A stretch of DNA of 64,000 bases from Imbricaverruca yamaguchii (Eukaryota > Arthropoda > Thecostraca > Neoverrucidae). The stretch lies in NCBI GenBank assembly GCA_034440575.1, contig JAOTOL010001479.1, positions 186,001-250,000 on the forward strand. The letters run 5' to 3'. The notes under the pieces were generated by a model. That model was not told the origin of the DNA. It ran no database searches and saw nothing but the letters and a program-made list of their open reading frames with translations. Below are positions 23,141 to 35,385 of the stretch, in pieces; position 1 is the first letter of the stretch, and each line of letters begins with the position of its first letter. A program made the position numbers and the translations under genes.

Positions 23141-23295
23141 GAATATTCAATATAATATACATATTATAATATATAATATAATTAAATATAATATAATAAT
23201 GTATAATACATATATATATATATATATATATATCCATATTCAATATAATATATATCAATATAATATATATCAATATAATATTCAATACAATATTC
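23138..23295. repeat. AT-rich (TATAA/TATA) simple repeat
   Basis: Irregular TATAATATA units plus a pure (TA)n core around 23208-23233 and repeated ATCAATATAATATAT. It abuts the start of coding block 5 and may have truncated it. Confidence 0.9.
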
Positions 23296-23349
23296 GCAAG
23301 CCAAGAATATTGTGACGGTGTCATGGCTCTTGTGCAACCCATAATTGCA

Positions 23350-26095
23350 CTCTTGTATGTTTGGTTAAAGCTTCAAATTTTCAGGAAGATTGTTCCACAC
23401 CTTTGTTGTGGCCAGAAAAAAACGTTTTTTTTGGAAAGGGGCGATTCTATTTCGAGGGACTTTTAGTGTGGTTGAATTTCTGAGACGCCTTCCTGTAATG
23501 GTCTGCCGTGTTTCAGTAACTAGTTTTCTGGTATAATTTGGTAGACCCGGACATGCGTGCTTCAGCTTGTGAACTAAAAAAAGTTTATGAATTTCCTGCC
23601 GTGTTTTAAGCTCATCCAATCCCAATTCCGATCTAATTTTTCCTCATGATGTTTTATATAGTGCACCTGTGATTAATCTAGTTGCCCTTTTTGTAATTTT
23701 TCAAGTCTGATTGCATCCGATATTGTTATCCGATATTTTTATCCGATATAGTATCTGCCTAGTCAAACAAAGGCCGAATGTAAATTGTGTACAGGTTACA
23801 GAGAATTTGCTTCGGAATCATACTTGCAACAGGATAAAGGAGGCTTAGTGCACAATTGACCTTTAGTATAATGTCGTTTAGGTGACTATGGAAGCGTAAG
23901 TCAGAAGAAAATGTAAGGCCGAGGTGTTTATGATTTCCTAAGATAAGATTGCTGGCCTCCCATTCTGAGATTTTGTGGTTTGCTGGTATATGTGAATGGT
24001 ACATGTGAATGTTTGTTGGATCGTTTTTGCCGCGTTAAATTGTATGCCCCATGTTGTTTCAAATTTGTTTATAACATCGATATTTTTGTAATCGATTGTT
24101 CTAGTGAAGCTTGTATGTGTGAAGAGTAAAGCGACATGTCATCAACGAAAAAAAAATTCATTTGTAGTCATGTCCGCGGAGTCATTTTGATATATCAATG
24201 CCGAAAATGGTTCCAAAGCAACCCTGTGGGTTGCTTTGGTTGAAAATGGTTCCAAAGCAATTGGGCAACCAGAATTGATGGTATTTGATGATGTTTCCGT
24301 TTCCGACCTTTACACGCTGTTCCCTATTATGTAGGTATGATTGTAGCCAAATGAATGCAGCGCCGTTAATCCCACAATGTTTTTTGTACTTAAAAATAAG
24401 CCCTGCATGCCATATAGTTTTAAAATATTTTTGTATGTCCAAATATATACATGTAAAGTCAATATTTCGATCCAAAATTGAACAGAGTATGTGTCAAATA
24501 GAGCAACTGTCCCATGATTTGGACGGTACCCACTTTGTCTTTCGGAGGGTATATTGTTTTCAGTTATCTGTGAATAAATTCATTTAAAAGTTAACTTTTA
24601 TAGGATTTTGGACCAACACGATAATTGACTAATTGGCCTAAAATTTGTTGAATCAGCGACACATTTGGACACGACACACCCTTTCTTTCTGAATATGGGC
24701 GACACATTTGCTTCTTCATTGGGGAAAATTCCGAGTGATAACGATTCATTGAAATATTTAGTATGGGGTTCGTAAACAAGAAGAGTTGAAGCAGGTATTT
24801 CATCAGGGCCTATCGAATTATTTGGATTTACATGGTTGAGTTGCTGAAGAACCTCATTTTCAGTAACTTGCATTTCTGCCAAACTTTGAATGCTGTGATT
24901 ATATTGTGCGTCCATAGAGTTATGTTATTAGCTGCAAGTTGATGATTGGGATTGTTCCGCAAAATGGGCGTCCAAGACTTCTCTGTATCATCAATGATTG
25001 CACCAATTGGACCACCTAGGGGTCATGCTTTGGGACATCGTACTACTTAGTATCGTACTTACTTACTCGTAGTATCCCCTTTAAAATTTGATGGTATTTT
25101 CAAGGACTATGGTTGCATTCGTCTAGTTTCATGACTTAGCTCTTTGATGATTTTTTGGTGATTTGCTAAGTTCGGTGACTCTTACGCTGATCTTTCTAAT
25201 TATCTCAACTAAGCCATTTTTGTATCCCTTTGACAATTCGAAATAGTCGGCCTCGTCTTCTGACATCTCTTTTCAGCTCAGAATCAACACATGGTTTGCT
25301 TGCCCCGTTGATTCTGATTATTTTTATGGGCTGCTTTAATATCGTAATATATAATTCATCTTTTGCGGCTTTAATAATACAATCAGAAAATATTTGTGTT
25401 GCTTCATTGCCTAAAATATCTTCCCAGTCTACATTTTGCAGAAATATGATAATTTTGTCGCTGTCTAGCTTGTCAAAGTCAAAGTTTTCTTGCTATATGA
25501 AAAGCTTGTCGACAAAGTCGACAAGCTTAGTCGACTTGGTGGCATTTAAGGTTACAAATATAGGGCAATGGTCAATATTCCTGAAAGGAGACAAGATAAC
25601 ACTTTCAAAAACTATTTCTTTGTTTGAAGTAATGATTAAGTCCCTCAGATTATGTACTTCGTTCGCGACTCTTGTCGGTTCGTTTAAAGTTGGAAGAGTT
25701 GCAGCGTGTTAATTGTTTCCAGAAGGTCTAAGTCAAATGGAATAACTCTTCCATTGGCGTACGACTGGTTCAAGAAAATATTCCCAGAATTAAAATCGCC
25801 CATTACAAGGATTATTGACGGGTTCAGTGCTCAGGAAATGTTATCATTAAATTTTGTCGGTAAATGACTTATACTTGCTTGATGACAGGTTCGGTGGGAG
25901 ATATGTTCGGCATATTATGATCAATGCATCTTTAATTTTCACCGGACCATATCCAAATTTTCCTTTTTGAAATTATATTTTCATTACTAATTTTCATCCA
26001 TTCTACATCATCAAGTTGAGTGTGGATCATCAAGTCTTTTGACTTCGAGTGCCGTGCTTACATAGATTGCAGTCCCACCTCCTTGGCGAAACCCT
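23350..26095 (-). mobile_element. Decayed non-LTR retrotransposon (LINE 2)
   Basis: Minus-strand pieces, 5' to 3': an endonuclease part with GGGTAIYVSTALEVKRLDD (near 26080) and the GDFN catalytic signature (GDFNSGNIFLNQSYA, near 25800); RT linker text (NNSIGPDEIPASTLL; RPISQLS); RT motif A (FTCIYLDIQKYFKTIWHAGL, near 24450); PQG of motif B (near 24220); motif C as FVDDMSLY (near 24140); then a C-terminal region ending FFLATTKVWNNLPENLKL (near 23370), typical of CR1/jockey-like elements. It is broken by many stops and frameshifts and is non-functional. The 5' end stops where family A copy 2 begins. Confidence 0.8.
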
Positions 26096-26097
26096 TG

Positions 26098-27269
26098 CCG
26101 CGTCATCGGCGCGTTGTTTAAAGTAAGAAAAACGAAAATAGACCGGAAACTTTTCGAGTTAGGGGTGTCATTAAAGTCAAAATAAATTCACAGCGCCAGA
26201 CCACAAATGCGCTGATGCGCTTCCAGTATGCAAAAAGGAAGTGTTCTTGGCAACACTAGCGACTTGTTGATATATATTATAATGCTACATTGTTGCAAAG
26301 CCATGTGAGGTCACGGAGGTCAAGTCAGGTGAAGTTCATGACAGGCTAACACAGTGTGAAGTCCCTAGAGTGTGAAATCCCTCCGATTTTTCTTAGATAA
26401 CTCCATATTGTGCCGGCCGATATACGCCATTTTTTCAAACCTTCTTCGAAATGAAGAAGGTAAAGCAAGAAAAATGAAAATCGACCGAAATATTGTCAAA
26501 TTAGGGGCCGTTGAAGTAAACAAAAAATCGGAGCGCCAAACCACAAAAATCGGCGCTCATGCGCATCCCGGCAAAAGGAAAGTGTTCTTGACAACACTAG
26601 CGACTTGTTTGATGCATATTGTTATGCTATGTAATTCAAAAGTCATGCTAGGTCGCCGAGGTCAGGTCAACTTCATGACAGGCTAATGGAACCAAACTTG
26701 GTCAACTGGAATGTTGTCATAAATGCAAATGACTGTCATGCGATTGATGTCGATTGATGCATGTCCGAAAATCCACTGTTTGTTGTGTTCCTAAGCGTTC
26801 CATACTTTATTCATGTATTTCACTCCTTTCTTTGTGAAGCCGATTGTGCCGAGCCGCCCAACGGAGTCGGGTTCCGCCAACTGGAGCAGGTAATGACCTG
26901 ATAAAGTGCTCTTTTATAGGTGACCTGAGGTCAAATAGCTGTTCTGGTATTGCATCATTAGTGATGACCAAAACTAAAACACAAATAAACCAAAACATTA
27001 ATGCCAATTTTGGAGAACTTAGATACAATCACAGCAATCCATAACAATGACATGCCAAGCCACGGAAAACTGGGAAATTTTACTATTTTGACCTCATTTG
27101 ACCTCGAAGATATTGACCTAAGGTCATGAAATTTGCATACACTAGAGTTCCCTATCGCGCCCAGCCACCCAGCGAATTTCGTTGCTGTTAATAGAAGTCG
27201 AGATCTTAGGGGAGAGGAACCCGCCCCACTCCGGTCCGCGTAATTTTCAGAGGCGCTCCAGGGCGCGTG
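26098..27269 (-). mobile_element. TTAA-flanked transposon family A, copy 2
   Basis: Inverted relative to copy 1. Its outer end reads GCCCTCCAGGGCGCGTG-like text followed by TTAA at 27270-27273. It shows the left module (about 26685-27269) and two tandem right modules (about 26348-26684 and 26098-26347). The far terminal repeat is missing and homology stops abruptly at about 26098 against LINE 2. No coding capacity was seen; short frames are incidental. Its internal module junction carries the same CTCTAGGG...GTGTTAGCCTGTCATGAAC order as copy 1. Confidence 0.72.
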
Positions 27270-27354
27270 TTAATATACGATGGTTGGCGTAGCCCGCGAA
27301 CAACAGCTCGTTGTAGCTCCGTACATGCCAATACATGTCAATCAAGCAAAATAT

Positions 27355-27482
27355 GGAAATATTTCACAGAAGACAAGAAATATTTCAATATTTCAACAAT
27401 AAATATTTCAATATTTCAACAAGAAATATTTCAATATTTCAACAAGAAATATTTCAATATTTCAACAAGAAATATTTCAATT
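27355..27482. repeat. 23-bp tandem repeat
   Basis: About five copies of a 23-base unit (AAGAAATATTTCAATATTTC plus AAC). The unit itself contains the near-palindrome AAATATTTCAATATTT. It lies just before the start of LINE 1 homology. Confidence 0.92.
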
Positions 27483-27536
27483 TATTATATACGATGACTC
27501 GCACCATGCATGTCGCTAACACGCAACGTGTTTACA

Positions 27537-29275
27537 TTGGAGCAGTTCAAATCAGTGTTTACATTGGAAGATATGACCAATCTGCCGACCGTACACCATA
27601 GTTCAGTTACATGGGATCTGACAAATGATGTTGATTTCATTGATAGTGATGTTGTTTACAATCATATAAGGAAAATAAAGCCAGATAAGGCCGCAGGACC
27701 TGATGATATGCTAGGGTGTTGCGGGAAACTGAAAAGGAACTGGCATTTCCACTTAGTATAATATTTTGTAGATCAGTTTCACATAATGAAATTCCAACCG
27801 ATTGGAAAAGGGCAAATGTAGTTCCTATTTTCAAGAAAGGAGAAATAGGGAAAGTTGAAAACTATAGGCCAATAAGTCTCACATCCCTAGTCTGCAAGGT
27901 ACTCTAATCAAGGATAGAATAGTTAGTTATCTGGAAGGTAGCAGATTGATTCAAGATACTCAACATGGGTTTCGAAAAGGACGATCGTGTCTCACAAACC
28001 TCTTGGACTTTTTGAACTTCGCCACAGAACAATTTGATCAGGGAAATCAGGTTGATGTAGCATATCTTGACTTTAGTAAGGCCTTTGACAAGGTACCCCA
28101 TAAACGGTTAATGATACAGCTTCAGTCCCATGGTATTGCAGGTAGCATCTTAAAATGGATAGAGTTGTGGCTTTCAGATAGACAGCAAAGAGTGATGCTA
28201 AATGGTACAAAGTCATCATGGCAAAATGTTCTTAGTGGAGTCCCCCAGGGGTCAGTACTAGGGCCATTACTGTTCATTATATTTGTAAATAACATTGAAA
28301 GTGGCCTAAGTAGTAAAGTTTTGAAATTTGCAGATGATTTGAAGGTCTTTAGGGCAATAACAGGTCAGGATGAGCATATCTCGCTGCAAAAAGACTTAGA
28401 CGAACTTGTGAAGTGGTCCGAAGAATGGCAAATGAAATTTAACTTTGATAAGTGCAAAATCATGCATGTAGGTAAGCAGCATATGGAGGCTCCATACTTG
28501 ATGGGTGGCCAAGTGCTATCAGTGACTCAACAGGGGAAGGATTTAGGTGTTATTCTAAACACAAAACTGGGGGCATCAGAACAGACCAAGGAAGCCAGGA
28601 AGAAGGCACTGATAATGCTCGGGGCAATAAATAGGAATGTATCATACAGAAGTGAGGAAGTGATCAGGAAGCTTTACTGTGCATACGTCAGGCCACATTT
28701 GGAATACTGCATCCAAGCTTGGTCTCCTAGCTATGAAAAAGATTGTTGGCTTTTAGAGAGAGTACAAAAGAGGGCTACAAAAATGGTTAATGGCATAAGC
28801 AACCTGGCATATGAGGAAAGATTGAAGAAACTGAATATGTTTTCACTTAGATATAGAAGGCTGAGAGGAGATCTCATCGAGGTCTTTAAATTTGCCAATG
28901 GTCTGGAGGGGAAATTTGTCAATGGTCTTGGGGAAATGTTTGAATTTAACAGAAATGATGCAATTAGAGGTCATAAATTCAAAATTAAAATTAACCACAG
29001 CAGAACAAGGTTAAGGCAAACTTTCTTCACCAACAGGGTAGTGGAACACTGGAACCAGCTGGCAGAAAACATCGTCAGTAGCAGCACATTGAACATCTTT
29101 AAAAACAGCATAGACAATCATTATAAGAATAGAGGGCTTGCTTTTCAGTATTACAGGGAGGGCTGATTGGCACATTTGGTGGGCAACTGAAGGGCCCTTG
29201 TGGCTTGTGGCCAAGAAGGGCCCTTGTGGCTCATAGTTGCACTAATCTTTTATGTCTTTATGTCTTTACATACAG
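27537..29275 (+). mobile_element. Non-LTR retrotransposon (LINE 1), RT region, 5' truncated
   Basis: Encodes a reverse transcriptase of CR1/jockey type. It begins with the linker (NHIRKIKPDKAAGPDDM), has one frameshift near 27705, continues (IPTDWKRANVVPIFKKGE, YRPISLTSLVCKV), breaks again near 27905, then a 406-codon frame at 27946-29166. Within that frame are motif A AYLDFSKAFDKVPH (Asp about residue 42), motif B SGVPQGSVLGPLLF and motif C FADDLK (residues 128-133), so the catalytic aspartates are intact. The C-terminal part ends FFTNRVVEHWNQLAENIV. The 3' tail has TTTATGTC repeats. The endonuclease domain is absent. Two frameshifts make this copy inactive, but it is the best-preserved element in the window. 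Its closest relative here is the fragment at 35960-36660. Confidence 0.9.
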
Positions 29276-31009
29276 CTTCATGTTCGCACTATGCACTATG
29301 GTTATTCCCAGATGCGAGAACATACCTCTGACAGCGCCCTGACTATTATATAATTACTCACCGTGGGATTATTAACGTAAGGATGCGGTGTTCAGCTCTG
29401 GACGTGCCAGTTGCCAGAGGTGAAAAAAGGACCACCACGACAACTTACGACGGTGGAAATTTATCACTGCGGGCCATTCCTACGTGGTTGAAACTCGTCC
29501 CCGGAGACTAGGAACAAACAAACTGCTGGTTTGATTCGAGCTTCGGAAAAAAATATTATTTATGATTTCTCGAAAAAGTAAAACCCGTCGAATTCCTTGA
29601 AATAAGATGAATCACCAAATATGAATTGCAATTTGCTTCTCATCCATTCCATCCCCCCAATACACGCATGAAGTTCTTTTTTCATGTAAATGACGTCCAA
29701 GAATATTCGGCAGCGACAACTTTCCACCGGAAAATTCTACCGGAAATTTCCTATGGTGGAAATTGGTGGGAAAGCACACAGACAGACATGTCAGACAGAC
29801 AAATTGACAGACACACAGACTCTAGAATGTCGAAACTGTGTCAGGTTAAAACTGAAGCCAGATTCAAACCCTGCACCACCAGAAAGGAACCTCCTGAACC
29901 GATTACAACAATTTGTCTTGACAGTGTCTACTGGAATGCACTATGTAGAGTGCACTGACAAGAGATATGGATCTTATGCATCACAAAAAGTAATGCTCCA
30001 AACATAGAAAGATATATTTCTTATCAAAAGATAATCCTAACCTATCCTACGCATACATGATAATACATGCGTACTACGCATACGCAAGAAAACAATTGAA
30101 AACGCTTAAATGGGGATTAGGGGAGCATTGAGTGTGGTGGTCATGCAACCCCTCTTAACAAGAGGTTAAGAGGCTAAAAGGGGCTATGACCACAACTCTT
30201 AATTAAGAGTACCTCTACTATTTCGTTTGGCGCCAGCGGACATTATGTCCGCTGCCGTTAAAGTGAAATGAAAGCAATTGGTCATCTTGTGATAAAAGCG
30301 CACATCATACATCTTCTGTGTGATGTGTTGACAATTTCCAATGTTCTTAACGAAACGAAAATGGAGCGTGCTGCATTTTTATATCATCTTCAGTAACTTC
30401 CAGGAAGGTTTAATAACTCCCCTGTCACTTTTGCACTCAATTCCAGAATTTCCAAGTTCCATTACAAATTATATGCTTATGTTCCACATAATCGAATAAA
30501 TAGACAATGGTATCAAATAAATGGCATAAAATCAGCTGTCTTTTGATGCCATGTTCAACTACTTTCAACTTAACACCCTGTCATTTTTGCACTCAATTGA
30601 AATATTTGTGTCTGAAATTAATTTGTAATTCGTAATTAATTTGTAAATAAAATAATCCTTCAAAAATAATAATATCCTTCAAATTAAAAAGTGGGATGTT
30701 CATCAGCGAACTAATTCCAAATTGTCTCAAATCAACTGGCATGAAGTCAGCTACCTTCTGATGCCATACCGACTACTTTTATATGTATTTTTTTTAAATT
30801 TAACCCTGTAACTTTTGCACCGAACTCCTCCACGATTTCCATTTGTAAATATGCGAATCAATTTCCAATGGTTCCAAACAGGCCAAACCCATAGAATAGA
30901 TCCCTCATGATATCGAGGATAGATATCGAGGTTCTGACGATGTATGGTAAATCCAACCGATCCATCTAAACAACACACCCCACACGAGGGTGTGCGTCTG
31001 TGGCACGCT
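29276..31009. other. Unassigned AT-rich sequence with small hairpins
   Basis: No supported gene; the longest open frames are 105-110 codons near 29626-30007 without motifs. A 9-bp-arm hairpin (CCTCTTAAC/GTTAAGAGG, 30151-30173) is followed by the perfect 16-base palindrome ACTCTTAATTAAGAGT at 30195-30210. The phrases CACCCTGTCA/CCCTGTAAC with TTTTGCAC recur near 30420, 30575 and 30810, which suggests a diverged repeat about 155-235 bases apart. Confidence 0.55.
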
Positions 31010-31320
31010 AAGCTGTGTGGTGTGCCACACACACACACCGCGTTACACACACCAACACCACCCACCCACACCACCAACACCACCACCACACACACCAACA
31101 CCACACACACACCACCAACACCACACACACACCACCAACACCACACACACACCACCAACACCACACACACACCACCAACACCACACACACACCACCAACA
31201 CCACACACCACCAACACCACACACCACCAACACCACACACACACACCACCAACACCACACACACACACCACCAACACCACCGACACACACACGTACACAC
31301 ACACAGACACCACCAAAACA
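31010..31320. repeat. CACCA-rich minisatellite (~18-20 bp unit)
   Basis: Tandem copies of CACCAACACCACACACA, about 14 units of slightly varying length, in a C/A-only strand. His/Thr/Pro open frames on plus and Val/Cys/Trp frames on minus are artefacts of the biased composition. Confidence 0.95.
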
Positions 31321-31794
31321 CCCCGGCGCCAAAACGCCCGCGTCCTTTTTAACTGGAGGTTAGGCGAATGCCAAACCTGGACTTTCACCGCGTGGGAAGA
31401 ACGGGGTGGTTTTGCCGTGAAGGCAAGAACCGGAAGGCCAGGCACCAAACACCCGGAGTACTGGGACGGGACGATAAGCCCGTGCCGCAACCGCGCACTT
31501 TTTTCAATTATCTCGACTTTTCGTCACACTCTGCGCGAGAATTCACAAACAAATTGCTCCATTGCAAAGGATGTGCGCATTTATAATCATCACACTAAAT
31601 TGCTAAAATAGCGCATCCCACCTGGACACCTTATCGCATCAATGAGCAATTTTAACAAAATTTCCATATAACTATTCTTTGCAAATTATCCCTCTCGCCG
31701 TGAAGCTTCGTTTTTGCGGTGCCATCCCTCGCTCGATTCTCGACCGTATCGACATGATAATCGACCATGTCGCATCTTCTGCAACACGCATCTT

Positions 31795-31823
31795 CTGATT
31801 GGCCGTCTGCAACGGCCAATCAG
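31795..31823. repeat. Perfect 12-bp inverted repeat (hairpin)
   Basis: Arms CTGATTGGCCGT and ACGGCCAATCAG with a 5-base loop. It includes a CCAAT box on each strand. Confidence 0.9.
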
Positions 31824-32018
31824 CTGCATCAGCTGATGGCTATCGAAAGCCGACTTCGAACGCCATTTTTGTTGCTTTTTCGCCACTTTCTCAGACATTT
31901 TCGCACACGTTTCGCATACCACCGAGCAGAGAATAATTCAGCGCTAATTTACAAATCATCTGCAACACTTTATCACCATTTTATTCATAATTAAAACTCC
32001 ATTAATCTCTCGACTGTC

Positions 32019-32056
32019 ATCGTGTGGCTGATTGCGATGGCAATCAGCCACACGAT
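32019..32056. repeat. Perfect 17-bp inverted repeat (hairpin)
   Basis: Arms ATCGTGTGGCTGATTGC and GCAATCAGCCACACGAT with loop GATG. It lies about 200 bases from the 12-bp hairpin and shares the CTGATTG/CAATCAG core. Confidence 0.93.
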
Positions 32057-35000
32057 TGTCGGCAATGCGCAGCAATTCGCTTCAAAACGAATTCGCCTTC
32101 TGCTTCAAACCTCAAACTTTAGCCATGCGGTGTGTCGCGTTTGGTGATCTAATAGAGGTGAAATCGAGGGTGAAATTTTCGCTCTCATGATGTGATAATG
32201 TGACAATGCGATATCTTCCAGTCGACCTCATCTTTTGGAGCACATCAGGTTGGTCGTTAACAGGTATTTCCCCCAGATAGGCTATTTTGCATGTTAACAC
32301 TAGTCGTAAGTAATATTGTTTTTATAGCACAAAGTACTCAATATAGCAAACCCAAGTTCGCCACATATATGCACTTGGACATTTGCTACGATATGTACTC
32401 ATTAGAATTTCCATTATTTCCTTATTTTTCAAATGCGCAATTTATAACCGGTCTTTTAGTGCTAAGCTAAGCTAAGAAAGCAATGTGTCGCGTCGCGTCG
32501 CAATGTCCATCACAAGTTACATAGATAATTATCATTATCAAACGCAAATCGACACAATGTCGATAATCCCATCATGTGGGCAATGTATTATAAATAATTA
32601 TTCTCATGTATCATTTTCTGAAGCCAAAACTGATATCTCAAAAAGTTACACAGCTAGATCGATATAAGTAACTTTTCTCATCTCAGCTCGTCCACTTACG
32701 TCTCATCTCAGCTCGTCAACTTCGGTTGTAACTTCGGAAATTGTTGCAAATGAAAAATTCGGGAAATTTGTGAAATCCTGTGGACTGCGTCTCCAGAATT
32801 CGCTCGATTCGTGTCCGATCTACGCCATCTTCATATCACTGTTCTGTGCCATGAAGGAAAGGAGAAAAAAATATTCAAAAACCATCACTTTTTTCGTACT
32901 TAATATTTTAAGTAATCTTTTTTTAAATTAAACAAATCACAAGAATTTTTAAAATCCAAAATAGGAGTTCCATACACAATTAATGTGTGCTACTTTGTCA
33001 GTTTACATTATATTAGAAAATGTTTTTTTTTAAAGTTTAAAAACTCTCGATATACTATTCATCAATAAATTTCGACAATCACAATGTTTTTCCTCATTAT
33101 TCCCTTATTTTATCTCTTCCCTTAAAATTTGCGAAAATTTCACACATCAAACAATGTTTCATGATTTCGTCATATGCTCGCATCTCAAAGAGTTACGGTA
33201 CGATTTCTTATATTCGTGGTATATTCTATATTATATTCTATATATTCTTATATATATATTCTATATTATATCTTATATTCTACGTCTATTGCTTAGATTA
33301 ATTCGTTCGGACGAACATGCCTTTAACATCCCTAAAAACTAAACTGCTTTGGGAGAAATGCTCTGGATTTATGGATTTTGCTTTCCGAGTGAAAAATGTA
33401 AAGCAGATGTAAAATTAGGAGGGATAAAAATTTAGAAAGAATTTTGATTAAAAATTTTACATAATTTTCAAATTTAGACAATTATAAATGCGCCCTAACA
33501 TAAATATGAACATTTCCTGTTTTTATCAACCTAACCTAAATGTTCAATGACACGTGTTTACAGAACCATGTTGAAACATGTTTTGTTTTTCTAATGTTTT
33601 TTAACTATGTTGCTTTTTTCATTAAAAAAAAAATCTTCGAAAAAGTTGACCTAGCCTTGATAACACTAGCCTATAAACCTAGCCTATAAACCTAACCTAG
33701 CCTTGATAACACCATCAGATGCGCCAAGACCAGCTGCCTCTTTTACTATCTTATCAAATCTTATCTCGTATCTTTATCAAATAACATGCACAGATGAAGT
33801 ATCACAAGCCTATACAAGTGCGTCGGAGGATAGATTTGGCCCACTTGATTCTCGAAATTTTGCTGTTATCTGGGCGTGGCAGTCGCCGAAATGTCGCTTT
33901 TAACGAACTTCATATCATCTGATGTGTACTTTAGGCGTGCTTAAACTGGGTTAGGTTGATATTTTCAGATGGATTGATCTTTTCACTTCAAAGCGCACTC
34001 CTCCAATTTCGCGGCGGTTCAAAACCCTACTTCTTATCCTACAAAATCTGCGTCTATCTTACAAAACACCCCTGCAAGGATGCAATCGGTCCACTTGGTT
34101 CTTGCGAGATTTTGCGAGGATACATTCGACCCACTTTATTAACCTAACCTAATCTAGCTATATGAAGGTAAAAACATGTACATGAAGGTATATATACATG
34201 AATTTATATAATTCATATATAATTATATACATGAAGGTATATAATTCATATACATGAAGGTATACATGAATGTCAAATTATGTCACGCTGATTAGTTAAC
34301 GTAGTCCTGTGACGTGTCACTTTTAGCTGGAGACACCTTCCGTGCGCCTATTTTGAACTAGTCCACCAGCCGAGTGACATGAGGATCTTCAAATAGTGGC
34401 AATAGCCATTACAGCCACCAGTTATCTGCGATTGGTTGACTATTTTGCCATCACTACCAAACGTAGTTGGTTATGTCATACCAGTTGGGTCACAATCGAC
34501 AACCGGGACCGAGATGAGATTCAGAATATGACAGGAAATTCACCTAAAAGCTGGCAGCACGGACAGACACAGACATGGGACAATGTGCAAATGTGTATTT
34601 CCTGAGCACATTTAAATCTGAAGAACGGAATCTGTGGCAATCCCGATGCTTATCTCGATGAGTTCAGCAGCCAATTGTTTCCCGCTGGCATCGCCTCATT
34701 TCGTTTCGGTATTATCCCAACCGAGATTTGCATCCTAAACCTAAATTGACAACTGACAGATCTTCACAGAATATGTCAAATGACAACGAGAAGAGAATGA
34801 TGCCCACCCCCGCCCCCCAACAAACACCAAAACACCAAACACCAAACACCAAACCAACCAACCAACCTCGAGAAGAAAACCTGAAATACTTGATGTAAAA
34901 AATTCACAGCCAAGGACAAGACTATCTGTCCAATACAAGACTATCTGTCACCATCTGTCCAACCAGCAAAACTATAACACTAGGTACTCTACAACTAGCA

Positions 35001-35280
35001 CCACCAACCATAGGACCAGCACTCCAAGCTGGTATTATAGTTGGTGTTATTCGATCACCAATACTCCAAGTCAGCAGCACCATAACACGCCGCACAACCA
35101 GAGCCACCATAGACAGCGCCACATAAGATAATCTGCCGATCTACGCCAAAGAATCACGCCCATCTATGCCGACCCCGTACCAACACCAAGAAAACCCAAG
35201 AATTATGCCATCCATCGTGTTGTGTGAGTGTGTCTTATTTGTGACTAATATTTGTGCTTATTTGTGTTTTGATAATATGT

Positions 35281-35385
35281 AATGCGGCTCATAGTTGCAG
35301 TAATCTTTTATACTTTTATATCTTTATAACCAGTAGCAGTTGATGCACCCCTAAACCCAAATAATCAATCAATCAATGTCTTTGT
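35281..35385 (+). mobile_element. LINE 1-like 3' tail followed by a SINE tail
   Basis: GGCTCATAGTTGCAGTAATC plus TTTTATACTTTTATATC matches, with a few changes, the extreme 3' end of LINE 1 near 29228-29270. Directly after it comes AGTTGATGCACCCCTAAACC with an ATCAATCAATCAAT run, the tail also seen at 16350 and 61155. This is either a severely 5'-truncated LINE beside a SINE, or a SINE that shares the LINE 3' end for mobilisation. Confidence 0.6.

Larger units (their letters stand above)
31321..35280. other. Unassigned AT-rich sequence
   Basis: About 4 kb without a supported gene. It contains two perfect hairpins (separate entries), a CTCATCTCAGCTCGTC phrase repeated at about 32687 and 32702, a TATATTCTTATA cluster near 33220-33280, CCTAGCCTATAAA repeats near 33665-33705, scattered CCTAA/TTAGG pentamers (33530, 33700, 34140), ATGAAGGTATA repeats at 34160-34265, and a CACCAAA/CCAACCAA run near 34825-34866. 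None amounts to a gene or a mobile element I can name. Confidence 0.5.
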
